Part shown: positions 1-7,378 of the stretch, piece after piece | Position numbering within the stretch: position 1 is the stretch's first letter | Layout: each line of letters starts with the position of its first letter | DNA from: Gemmatimonadales bacterium | GTDB lineage: Bacteria > Gemmatimonadota > Gemmatimonadetes > Gemmatimonadales > GWC2-71-9 | Reading direction: 5' to 3' | NCBI GenBank assembly: GCA_036500345.1 | Contig: DASYCE010000011.1 | Location: forward strand, 124,001-188,000 | Length of the DNA: 64,000 nucleotides | The notes under the pieces: generated by a model | Seen by the model: only the letters and a program-made list of their open reading frames with translations | What the model was told of the DNA's origin: nothing | Database searches by the model: none | Made by a program: the position numbers and the translations under genes

Positions 1-187
1 GGACGGCTTCGAGATCGCCCGCGAGCTCCGCAGCAACGGCGGCCCGAGGATGCGGCTGATCGCGGTCACCGGCTACGGCAGCGAACGCGACCGGCAACAC
101 GCCGCCGACGTCGGGATCGACGACTACTTCACCAAGCCGATGGAGATCGAACCGCTCCTGGCACTCCTCGGCTCGATCGGCACCTGA
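1..187 (+). CDS. Response-regulator receiver domain, C-terminal fragment
   Basis: The first 187 bases read open in frame 2 and end in TGA. The 61 visible residues match the second half of a CheY-like receiver fold: the beta-4 strand with its switch residue (LIAVTGYG), a helix (ERDRQHAADVGID), then the conserved lysine-proline pair (DYFTKPMEI) and a last helix. The phospho-acceptor aspartate lies upstream of the window. The protein stops right after the receiver, so this is either a single-domain regulator or the C-terminal receiver of a hybrid kinase; the window cannot tell which. The GYG switch segment and short tail resemble receivers attached to hybrid kinases or CheB/CheR-type fusions, which is only a hint. 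Confidence 0.8.
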   Translation, partial: DGFEIARELRSNGGPRMRLIAVTGYGSERDRQHAADVGIDDYFTKPMEIEPLLALLGSIGT

Positions 188-232
188 CGGGCGGCACCGC
201 TGTGCGTCGGCGCGCCGCGTTCCCCGACAATG

Positions 233-1132
233 CTACTTCAGGAATGTCCCGTCGGCGAGTTCGCGAAACGCCTGCCCGAGCTCCTCGCGGGTGTTCATCA
301 CGATCGGGCCGCGCCACGCTACCGGTTCGCGCAACGGCTCCCCGGATACCAGCAGGAAGCGGATCCCTTCTTCGCCCGCCTGCACGGTGACTTCGTCGCC
401 GCGGTCGAAGAGGACCAGCGAGCGGTTGCCAACGGTCTCATGAATCACCTGATCCGGAATACCCGCCACTTCCGTCGCCACCGGCATCGGATCGGAGGCG
501 TTGGAAAAGCGGCCGCTCCCGGCGAAGACATAGGCGAAGGCGTTGCGCGTCGTCTCGACCGGCAGACTCTTCCGCTTCCCCGGAGGCACCGAGATATCGA
601 CGTATGACGGGTCGGCGGCGATTCCCTCGACCGGCCCGCGAATTCCCCAGAAGTTGCCGGTGATCACCCGAGCCACCGTGCCGTCGTCGTCGGTGCGAAC
701 CGGGACGTCGCCGGCCTTGATCTCCTGGTAGCGCGGCGCCGTCATCTTCTTCGATGCCGGAAGGTTGGCCCAGAGCTGGAAGCCGTGCATCCGGCCCTCG
801 GCATCGCCCTGCGGCATCTCCTGATGGATGATCCCGCTTCCGGCAGTCATCCACTGCACGTCACCTGCGCCGATGGTTCCGGCGTTGCCGATGCTGTCGG
901 CGTGGTCGACCGTTCCGGCGAGGACGTAGGTAATCGTCTCGATCCCGCGATGTGGGTGCCACGGAAAGCCGGCGAGATAGTCGGCCGGCCGGTCGTTGCG
1001 GAAATCATCAAGCAGCAGGAACGGATCGACCTCGGCTGTGTCTCCAAAGCCGAACGCTCGGCGGAGATGCACCCCGGCGCCTTCGAGCGTCGGCATGGCG
1101 TGGACAATTCGTTTGACGGGTCGGATGGACAT
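233..1132 (-). CDS. Pirin family bicupin protein
   Basis: A 299-residue protein starting MSIRPVKRIVHAMP. It carries the pirin metal-binding signature HPHRGIETITYVLAG near residues 60-75, a second histidine in GSGIIHQEMP, and a second cupin half with a typical pirin C-terminus (GEPLREPVAWRGPIVMNT). Pirins are Fe(II)-binding cytoplasmic bicupins; some have quercetin dioxygenase activity and others are redox or transcription cofactors, so the substrate cannot be named. The reading frame is open for 52 codons further upstream, but that extension has no pirin homology and does not look like an export signal. I therefore take the ATG at 1132, although its ribosome site is weak. It is a monocistronic-looking minus-strand gene. 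Confidence 0.93.
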   Translation of the reverse strand: MSIRPVKRIVHAMPTLEGAGVHLRRAFGFGDTAEVDPFLLLDDFRNDRPADYLAGFPWHPHRGIETITYVLAGTVDHADSIGNAGTIGAGDVQWMTAGSGIIHQEMPQGDAEGRMHGFQLWANLPASKKMTAPRYQEIKAGDVPVRTDDDGTVARVITGNFWGIRGPVEGIAADPSYVDISVPPGKRKSLPVETTRNAFAYVFAGSGRFSNASDPMPVATEVAGIPDQVIHETVGNRSLVLFDRGDEVTVQAGEEGIRFLLVSGEPLREPVAWRGPIVMNTREELGQAFRELADGTFLK

Positions 1133-1552
1133 CGGGTCTTCGGTCCTGTCGATCTGGCGCAGGGAGATTCCTGGCGCGGTCTTCAAGAGTAAACAATAGG
1201 AGGTTCCCGGGGACTGCACTGCTGATGACTGACCGGTAGTAGCCGCGATTGGCGTGTCAGCGAAGGCCGAATCCCCTTGCTGTCTCATCGCATCGGAAGC
1301 TCTGGACCCGCCCGTCGATAGCTTCGGGCCAACATTGCAGTCGCATCGGCTTCATGGAGATGACCCACGCCGCGACGAGGGGGCGATGGAGCCGAGGCGG
1401 TAGCGCTCGGTGATCCAGTCGGTCCTGAATCGCTCTTCGACATCGCTTGTCCGCGCAATGAACGATCGTCGCACGTGACAAGCTTGGGAGTGTCACGTCG
1501 CCGATTCACCGAGTTGAAAGGCACGGCGATTCGGCGCGCTCACTGAGGACAA
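1133..1552. other. Intergenic stretch, no gene recognised
   Basis: About 420 bases between the pirin start and the stop codon of the thioredoxin-like gene, both on the minus strand. It should hold the pirin promoter and the end of the upstream transcript. Short open frames cross it (for example 1257-1496) but lack a ribosome site or recognisable protein sequence. I see no convincing hairpin followed by a T-run. Confidence 0.5.
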
Positions 1553-2209
1553 TCACTTGATTAGCTCGATCCCATGGGTCCCCACGCGCGCAGCGGACCT
1601 CGTCACGACGCCGGGCGTTCCTATGAGTTGAATCAAAGCTCCGCTGATGGAGTCAGCCGCGAGAATAGAAGCTGCAGCGCCGGAAGAAATGCACTTGGTC
1701 AGCATTTGCCGGTCATGAATTGGAACAGCGTCGACAAGGTCGTCACTGTCCATTGATTGCCACGACGTCCGCTCGACAAGATACCGGTCGACTGCCTCGA
1801 ACTCCCCTTGAAGGTCAGCACATATAGCGATAAGTGCCGCTTGGTGTGCGAGAGGGTGAATCGAGAGCGGAAACTGACGCAATCGCACCGGAGGTAGCTT
1901 TTGCTTGGTGCTCAGGTTCTTGAGGTCGCTCCGGAGCGTGCGGCAGAAGGGGCATTGGTAATCAAAGAAGACCACGATGGTGTCTCGCTTGTCCAAGCTA
2001 TCAGGCCGGACTAACCAGATACCGTCCCGGTTCACCATTCTCCAATTCAAGGCGGCCGCCTTATTCATCGCGCGCGACTGCGAATACGCGGCGATTCTAG
2101 TCCTTACCGGCCCGTTGGGATTGAGGATCAGGTATAGAAGGCCACAAAGAACTACTGTGCAATTGACACCGATGATTGTGCGTTCAATTCTCGATACACT
2201 TCCTTGCAT
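1553..2209 (-). CDS. Membrane-anchored thioredoxin-like (DsbA-type) protein with CPFC motif
   Basis: A 218-residue protein with an N-terminal membrane anchor (about residues 10-30, IIGVNCTVVLCGLLYLILN) followed by a periplasmic thioredoxin fold of the Thioredoxin_4/DsbA kind. The active site is CPFC in VVFFDYQCPFCRTLRSDL, and a TPG segment near the C-terminus (LIGTPGVV) sits where the cis-proline loop belongs. The helical insert with SIHPLAHQAALIAICA is typical of DsbA-like folds. This family makes or shuffles disulfides in exported proteins. The start at 2209 is chosen because GAGGA lies 8 bases upstream; an open extension of 35 codons has no such support. It is the last gene of a minus-strand group whose middle gene encodes a four-cysteine secreted peptide, which I infer may be its substrate. 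Confidence 0.85.
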   Translation of the reverse strand: MQGSVSRIERTIIGVNCTVVLCGLLYLILNPNGPVRTRIAAYSQSRAMNKAAALNWRMVNRDGIWLVRPDSLDKRDTIVVFFDYQCPFCRTLRSDLKNLSTKQKLPPVRLRQFPLSIHPLAHQAALIAICADLQGEFEAVDRYLVERTSWQSMDSDDLVDAVPIHDRQMLTKCISSGAAASILAADSISGALIQLIGTPGVVTRSAARVGTHGIELIK

Positions 2210-2297
2210 TGTTGCATTCCTCGGAATAGGAGCACGGTCGCCGTCGGCGACGTCCTCCGCTTCCAACGGAAGCCGCCGACGGAAAAGGCCAGCTACC

Positions 2298-2564
2298 TCA
2301 AGGGAAGCAGCCATCCGCGCCTAAGGCAGTGTGGACATTGCACAGCCCAGCCATCGCCGCCCCGTGGTCTCCGCTATGACAGCCCATGTCATCGGCCCAC
2401 GCAAAGCTGTGCTGATTTGATCCGTCGACCCACTTGTGTCCGCACCAGCCGCTGCCGCTGTCATTCTCGCCGGGCGCTGTATCGGCCCGAGCCGTGGTTG
2501 CTTGCAGGCTGAGCACCATGATGGCTGCGGCAGCCGTGCTGGTCACTAGCATCGCAATTCGCAT
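2298..2564 (-). CDS. Small secreted four-cysteine peptide, unknown function
   Basis: An 88-residue protein that I do not recognise as a named family. Residues 1-27 form a clear Sec signal peptide (MRIAMLVTSTAAAAIMVLSL then ATTARA|D). The mature part of about 60 residues is rich in Gly, His, Asp and Trp and holds four cysteines (41, 62, 75, 86) in WCGHKW, MGCHSGDHG, LCNVH and GCFP contexts, suited to two disulfides or metal binding. The start has a strong ribosome site (AGGAG, 6 bases upstream). It begins 12 bases after the propeller gene and lies 88 bases before the thioredoxin-like gene, on the same strand, so co-transcription is likely. A toxin, a signalling peptide or a structural peptide are all possible; none is shown. 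Confidence 0.8.
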   Translation of the reverse strand: MRIAMLVTSTAAAAIMVLSLQATTARADTAPGENDSGSGWCGHKWVDGSNQHSFAWADDMGCHSGDHGAAMAGLCNVHTALGADGCFP

Positions 2565-2576
2565 TGGACTCTCCTA

Positions 2577-3776
2577 TCAGTGTGGTGGGTGAATGAGGCG
2601 GAAGCGGAACAAACGGATCGTCGAACTCAGTCCATCTGGATACGTTTCCTGGGCAATCACAGAATCCGAAAGAAACTGAGTCAGCGCTTGATCAACTTGC
2701 TGTGATGCGATGAGAGTCGCCGTGGAATCGGTGACGGAGTAAACCGCCAGAACGGCATCAAGAACCAGATCTCGATCAAAGCCGTAGAATGATCGAATCG
2801 GTCGCCCTGTACGCGTCAGACCGGGCGGTGTCGTTGCTGAATCGAGCGAGAATCTCCACTTGCGATCAGGTACCTGTGTGATCGTCCACAGATAGCCATC
2901 GCGGCTGCGCCATGCCGACTTGGTGGTCGCGATCGGCACACTGCGTATGCCGAACTGAGCAAGCTTGTTCAATTGGTCGGGACCATACGGCGTGAACCAG
3001 GATGCCGGCAACCGAAGGCGGCGAGTCCGATGCCCGTCAAACGACCATTGTTCAAAAATGGGAGCGAAGTACTCCGAAACAGTCCAGATCCCGGACCCGG
3101 CGTCCGCTAACCAGCGGGACCCCATGCCGGACCGAAATGTGCGGGGCCCGGCTGGGTCAAATCCATTGGTGTCACCAAACGTTCGCCCGCGGCCATCGGG
3201 TCCATATGCGACAAAGGTGCGAAGGTTCGAACTTCGATTCGATCCGACAACGCGTCGCCCGGCTAGGCCGACGAGTCGCGCGTCATCGAGCGGCTGCGCA
3301 ACAGTTTCGGTGATCGGGGGTTGGCCCGAAAGAGGGAACCACACGATTCGATTGATGCTGAATGCCCCTATCAGTGAATCGGACGTCGCCACGACATGAC
3401 CGATGCCCGTCAATTCGCCGGGGCCTTTGCCGCGATGGCCAATCAGCCGAATCAGCGATCCGTCCCAACCGAACTCCGCAACTTTGCTTGGCTCCGACAC
3501 CGGGCCAACGTAGAAGTGTTGGTCCATACCTTCCGCGACGTCAGCAAGAACTACGGGAACGACCGTATCCTCCACCGATCCGATTTCGGCGATTGGTGAT
3601 ATGGAGATTCGGCACTGCCGGCAGGATGGGACGTCGCTAAGGGGATTTCGGGTGAGCGTGTCGCCCGCTTCCACAACTCCAACGCCCGGAATGTGGTCAT
3701 TGGCGTGCCGCTGCCGCGGCGCACACGCCGAAGCGAACATCATCCCAACCGTAACGATTCGGGAACGGGATATCAT
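2577..3776 (-). CDS. 6-bladed beta-propeller lipoprotein
   Basis: A 399-residue exported protein. The chosen ATG at 3776 gives a lipoprotein-type signal (MISRSRIVTVGMMFASAC), with the lipobox cysteine near residue 18; an open 60-codon extension upstream has no signal-like sequence. The segment LIGHRGKGPGELTGIG near residues 130-145 is the hallmark of the 6-bladed beta-propeller family that is abundant in Gemmatimonadota and Bacteroidota. Repeated blade-like stretches follow (SDSLIGAFSINRIVWFPLSG, RDGYLWTITQ). A CRQC pair sits early in the mature protein. The family's role is not established; members often sit beside small exported peptides. It is first in a group with the four-cysteine peptide and the thioredoxin-like protein, and its DNA is visibly less GC-rich than its neighbours. 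Confidence 0.82.
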   Translation of the reverse strand: MISRSRIVTVGMMFASACAPRQRHANDHIPGVGVVEAGDTLTRNPLSDVPSCRQCRISISPIAEIGSVEDTVVPVVLADVAEGMDQHFYVGPVSEPSKVAEFGWDGSLIRLIGHRGKGPGELTGIGHVVATSDSLIGAFSINRIVWFPLSGQPPITETVAQPLDDARLVGLAGRRVVGSNRSSNLRTFVAYGPDGRGRTFGDTNGFDPAGPRTFRSGMGSRWLADAGSGIWTVSEYFAPIFEQWSFDGHRTRRLRLPASWFTPYGPDQLNKLAQFGIRSVPIATTKSAWRSRDGYLWTITQVPDRKWRFSLDSATTPPGLTRTGRPIRSFYGFDRDLVLDAVLAVYSVTDSTATLIASQQVDQALTQFLSDSVIAQETYPDGLSSTIRLFRFRLIHPPH

Positions 3777-3799
3777 GGTCGGCCGATCATTAGCATCGT

Positions 3800-3871
3800 T
3801 CAAAACGAAGAAGTAGCAAGGCGCAGGCGCCGCAGTCGATCCCATTTCACAACGAAGGCAGCCTTCTTCAT
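3800..3871 (-). CDS. Possible 23-residue leader peptide
   Basis: A short frame, MKKAAFVVKWDRLRRLRLAT plus SSF, preceded by GGAG with 5 bases to its ATG. It ends 24 bases before the propeller start. The peptide is strongly basic and amphipathic. It could be a translated leader that couples to the propeller gene, a small membrane-active peptide, or chance. Length alone makes it weak; the ribosome site is the main support. Confidence 0.35.
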   Translation of the reverse strand: MKKAAFVVKWDRLRRLRLATSSF

Positions 3872-3929
3872 CGTAGCTCCTTAACAGATTTCCGATAGTC
3901 CCGCGCAATCCGTCGAGTAACATTGATCC

Positions 3930-4421
3930 ATGACTACTCCAGATCTCTTCGGCCAAGGGTCGAACCTCACCGCCGTGCAGATGTGCGTCCGGGCCGGCGC
4001 CGGATTCGTGATCGCCGTTGTCCTCGTCCGGATCGCGGGGCGCAGGTCGTTCGGCATGCGTTCCCCGTTCGACGTGGTGATCTCCCTCCTCCTCGGCGCT
4101 GTGCTGAGCCGGGCGGTGGTCGGTGCATCGCCGTTCTGGCCCACCGTGGCGGCGTCAACCGTCCTGGCGCTGCTGCACCGGCTCTTCGGATTGCTCGGGA
4201 CGATGAGCCACCGGATCGGCCGGGTGATCAAGGGCGAGAGCATCGTCGTCTTTGCCAACGGAACGGTTGACCCGGTACATCTTCGCCGCGCGCTGATCAG
4301 CGTCGAGGATCTGACCGAGGCGGTGCGGGTCAATCTCAATCAGAACTCGTTCGACGGGATCGAGCAGATCCGCGTGGAGCGGAACGGCGAAGTCGGGATC
4401 GTGGTCGCCCAGCCGAAGTGA
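3930..4421 (+). CDS. DUF421 (YetF-type) membrane protein
   Basis: A 163-residue protein with about three N-terminal membrane helices (residues 20-40, 48-65, 70-90) and a small cytoplasmic C-terminal domain. The sequences IAGRRSFGMRSPFDVVISLLLG and GESIVVFANGTVDPVHLRRA, with the late segment LTEAVRVNLNQNSFDGIEQI, match the DUF421/YetF layout. In these proteins the cytoplasmic domain is an alpha/beta fold of unknown biochemical role, reported in connection with spore and envelope stress in Bacillus. It is divergent from the propeller group and is followed after 51 bases by the CHAD gene on the same strand. Length is at the short end for the family, which usually has 160-230 residues. Confidence 0.87.
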   Translation: MTTPDLFGQGSNLTAVQMCVRAGAGFVIAVVLVRIAGRRSFGMRSPFDVVISLLLGAVLSRAVVGASPFWPTVAASTVLALLHRLFGLLGTMSHRIGRVIKGESIVVFANGTVDPVHLRRALISVEDLTEAVRVNLNQNSFDGIEQIRVERNGEVGIVVAQPK

Positions 4422-4472
4422 TCGGTGCGTCCGGGGGATTCGTCCGACGTCTTTCCGGGAGAGGGAGGCGTC

Positions 4473-5423
4473 ATGGACCTGGTGACGCAGGAAATGCTGG
4501 GTGAATCGGCCGAACACGGCGCTCGCGCCATCGCCCACGAGTACCTGCAGCACGCGGTGAAGCGGGCCGCGCCGCTCCTGGTGCCGCCCGCGACGGCGGA
4601 TGCCGCTGCCGCCGAGCGCACATCGGCTGACGTCCACGACTTCCGCGTCGCCTTGCGTCGACTGCGCACCTGGCTTCGAGTCTGCAAGAAGCCGCTCGAT
4701 GAGATCGTCCCGAAGAAGCGGCGCCGCGCGCTGCGACGGATATCGCGCTGCGCCGGCAGGGCACGCGACGTGGAGGTCGAACGATCGTGGTTCGGTGAAT
4801 CGCAGCTCCCCGGGGCCGACGCCGCGACCCTCGCCGCGGCCAGCCACTTCCGAAACCGGCTCGACAAGAAGGAGCTGAAACGGGTCGACCGGCTTCGTCG
4901 CGCGATTGCCAGCGATTGGCCCGCGGTGGCCGAACAACTCGGCAACGATCTCCGCCACGATGCGCCGGAGGGAACGGGCGACAAGTTCGGACCTCACCTT
5001 GCCGGCGCACTTCGCGATGAACTGGAGGAGTTGCGGCAGACGGCGGGAACGCGCCCTCGCACATCCGATGTCGGCGCGATCCACAAGACCCGGATCGCAG
5101 CGAAGCACCTCCGGTATCTCCTGGAGTCGTTCGAACCGAAACTCGGGCGAGGAACCCGGACGCTGTCCCTGCTGACCGGCGCGCAGGAGAAGATCGGCGC
5201 GCTGCACGATCAACAGCTGGTGGCGAAGCGGATCGACAAGGAGATCTCGGCCAAGGGGGCCAACGGGGGAATCGTGAAGTTGCGGCGGATCGCCCGTCAG
5301 CGCATCCGGGACGCCACTCCTGCCGCGCGAAAAACCGCCGCCGCCTTGTCGCAGCCGCAGATTGGCCGCGACGTCGGCGCGCTGGCGACGCGATGTGAAC
5401 GACGGCCGAGGAGATTGCGGTAG
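4473..5423 (+). CDS. CHAD domain protein
   Basis: A 316-residue, Arg/His-rich all-helical protein. It shows the features that define CHAD domains: conserved histidines in VHDFRVALRRLRTWL (about residues 55-70), a duplicated second half with IHKTRIAAKHLRYLLESF, and LGALHDQQ-like text (IGALHDQQLVAKRI). CHAD proteins bind inorganic polyphosphate through their basic surface and localise to polyphosphate granules; many are fused to CYTH phosphatase domains, but none is present here. The start at 4473 is preferred over an upstream GTG because AGGGAGG lies 5 bases before it. It may be co-transcribed with the DUF421 gene. Confidence 0.9.
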   Translation: MDLVTQEMLGESAEHGARAIAHEYLQHAVKRAAPLLVPPATADAAAAERTSADVHDFRVALRRLRTWLRVCKKPLDEIVPKKRRRALRRISRCAGRARDVEVERSWFGESQLPGADAATLAAASHFRNRLDKKELKRVDRLRRAIASDWPAVAEQLGNDLRHDAPEGTGDKFGPHLAGALRDELEELRQTAGTRPRTSDVGAIHKTRIAAKHLRYLLESFEPKLGRGTRTLSLLTGAQEKIGALHDQQLVAKRIDKEISAKGANGGIVKLRRIARQRIRDATPAARKTAAALSQPQIGRDVGALATRCERRPRRLR

Positions 5424-5465
5424 GCCGGGACCGAGCCTGAATCACCCCAGCGGGAGCTCTCCGAA

Positions 5466-5495
5466 GCGCGGAAGAGGGGCGCGAAGGTTCCGCGC
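5466..5495. terminator. Possible hairpin between convergent genes
   Basis: A perfect 8-base stem (GCGCGGAA with TTCCGCGC, 14-base loop) lies between the ends of the CHAD gene and the MacB-type gene. Neither side has a convincing T-run, so its role as a terminator is tentative. Confidence 0.4.
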
Positions 5496-5528
5496 AAAAC
5501 GAAGAGTTCCTGGCGGATCCCCAAGCGG

Positions 5529-6743
5529 CTATTCGTACCGCAACGCCTGGATCGGGTCGAGACTCGCCGCACGCTGCGCCGGCCAGAGGCCGAAGGTGAG
5601 CCCGACGACCGCGGAGAATGCGAACGCCACCAGGATCGCGACGATCGAGAGCTGCGTCGCGGCGCCATATTGCCGGGCGACGAAGATCGAAGCACTGACC
5701 CCGGCGGCGATCCCGAGGACGCCGCCTGCAACACAGAGGACCAGCGCCTCCACCAGGAACTGCGCCATGATCGTGAAGCGCGTCGCACCGAGCGCCTTCC
5801 GGATCCCGATCTCCTTGGTCCGCTCGGTGACCGACACGAGCATGATATTCATGATGCCGATCCCGCCAACCAGCAGTGACACCGCGGCGATCGAGATGAG
5901 CAGACTCGAGAAGGTATCGGCGGTCTGCTGCCGGGTCGCGAGGAAGTCCATCGGCGACATGATCCGGAAGTCGTTCGGATCCCCCGGCTGGATCTTGTGC
6001 TGGCGACGCAGCACATCCTCGGCGTCGACCATGCTCCGCTGCAACGGCACACCCGGCGCTGCGATCACGGAGATCGACCGCAACCGGTCGGTGCCGAAGA
6101 CGCGGAATTGTGCCGTCCGCAGCGGAATCAGGATCTGCTCGTCTGGATTGTCGTATCCCTGCGCCCCCTTGGCGCTCAGCACGCCGATCACTTCGAAATC
6201 GACCTGACGAATGGCGATCAATCGTCCGATCAGCGCCGCCGGGTTGACGCCGAGCAGCTTGGGGACGTCGGCACCGACGACGGCATAGCGCTGGCGTGAG
6301 GCGTCGTCGCCGTTGGTGAACATCCTGCCGAAGGGGATGGTGTAGTTGTGGGCGTCGGCGTAGTTCGCCGTGGTGCCGACGATGCTGGTGTTGATGTTGT
6401 GATCGAGGTACACGACCTGCTGATTGCGGGAGAGTTCGGGAACGACGGCGGCGAAGGTGGTGCCGTCAGCGGCGAGCGAATCGGCATCGGCGACATACAT
6501 CGCCGCTCGTGTCGCCGACGCGACGTGCCCTTGCATCCGTCCCATCCCCGGATTGATACTGATCAGGTTGGCGCCCAGTGCGTTGATCTGGTCCTGCACC
6601 GCCTGCTTGGCACCGCTCCCCATCGCCACGACGGTGATCACCGCTGCCACACCGATGATCACACCCAGCATCGTCAGCGCGCCGCGAAGCTTGTTCGCCC
6701 GGATGCTGCCGATCGCGACCCGAATCGTTTCACCGACCAACAT
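5529..6743 (-). CDS. MacB-type ABC transporter permease
   Basis: A 404-residue protein with the MacB/FtsX layout: one N-terminal helix in NKLRGALTMLGVIIGVAAVITVVAMG, a periplasmic MacB core domain (about residues 50-260, including NINPG-like ISINPGMGRM), then three C-terminal helices of the FtsX domain with the marker segment GGIGIMNIMLVSVTERTKEI and GIRKALGA. Such proteins transmit ATP-driven movement to the periplasm and pair with MacA adaptors, in export of peptides or drugs or in mechanotransmission. No ATPase or MacA gene is next to it, so its partner must be encoded elsewhere. It lies 124 bases downstream of the DUF1697 gene. Confidence 0.9.
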   Translation of the reverse strand: MLVGETIRVAIGSIRANKLRGALTMLGVIIGVAAVITVVAMGSGAKQAVQDQINALGANLISINPGMGRMQGHVASATRAAMYVADADSLAADGTTFAAVVPELSRNQQVVYLDHNINTSIVGTTANYADAHNYTIPFGRMFTNGDDASRQRYAVVGADVPKLLGVNPAALIGRLIAIRQVDFEVIGVLSAKGAQGYDNPDEQILIPLRTAQFRVFGTDRLRSISVIAAPGVPLQRSMVDAEDVLRRQHKIQPGDPNDFRIMSPMDFLATRQQTADTFSSLLISIAAVSLLVGGIGIMNIMLVSVTERTKEIGIRKALGATRFTIMAQFLVEALVLCVAGGVLGIAAGVSASIFVARQYGAATQLSIVAILVAFAFSAVVGLTFGLWPAQRAASLDPIQALRYE

Positions 6744-6867
6744 CGTGCCCGCCTCCGCCCAGCGTCTCCGAAGATGCGCGACTTTGCGTTGCCGGAATCA
6801 TCGCGGCGTGCGCAATTGCCGACGACTCCGCAATGTATAACGTATCGCTCCCATCTCCAGTGCCAAC

Positions 6868-7377
6868 TCAACTCGCCGAGAGCTCCGCGAGCCGCGCCAC
6901 CGTGTTCATGTTGCGCGCGGTTGCAGCCTTTGCCGCAGGAATCCGGAGTGTCGACTTTCCCATTCCCGCCGGATAGTAGACGAAGATCTCGCGCGTCCCG
7001 AGACGGATCACTTCATCGGTCTGTCCAGCCACGCGCGCCAGCGCATCCTTCGGCGGGTCGTTGTCGAGGAAGTGGACGTAGGTGAGGTTCCCGGCCTTGG
7101 TGCGGAACGGATTGGCGGAGACAACGCCCTGCATCTCCGCCCCGGTGCGAATGAAGACGTCGATCGCCGATCCCATATGCGCAAAGAGACACTTCTCCAG
7201 CGCGCCTTTCACGGCGCGCGGCCGCAGCTTGCTCCGGAAGACCACGTTGCCGCTGGCGATGTACGTCGCTACCTCGGTGAAGCCGGCTCCGATGCACAGT
7301 TGCTTGAGATCGGCCATCGCGAGTTTGCCGGTGCCACCGACATTGATGGCGCGGAGGAGAGCGACATATGTTGCCAT
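6868..7377 (-). CDS. DUF1697 domain protein
   Basis: A 169-residue cytoplasmic protein that begins with the family signature MATYVALLRAINVGGTGKLA, followed by DLKQLCIGAGFTEVATYIAS and GNVVF. The C-terminal part with STLRIPAAKAATARNMNTV matches the usual end of DUF1697 proteins, in which an R-N-W/M-x-T motif is conserved. Biochemical function is unknown. Its ATG is one base after the stop of the multicopper oxidase gene, so it is translated from the same message, though the link may be only positional. Confidence 0.93.
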   Translation of the reverse strand: MATYVALLRAINVGGTGKLAMADLKQLCIGAGFTEVATYIASGNVVFRSKLRPRAVKGALEKCLFAHMGSAIDVFIRTGAEMQGVVSANPFRTKAGNLTYVHFLDNDPPKDALARVAGQTDEVIRLGTREIFVYYPAGMGKSTLRIPAAKAATARNMNTVARLAELSAS

Positions 7378-7378
7378 C

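Noticed and set aside
1257-1496. 79-residue minus-strand frame between the pirin and the thioredoxin-like gene
   Set aside because: No ribosome site, no signal peptide and Arg-rich random-looking composition.
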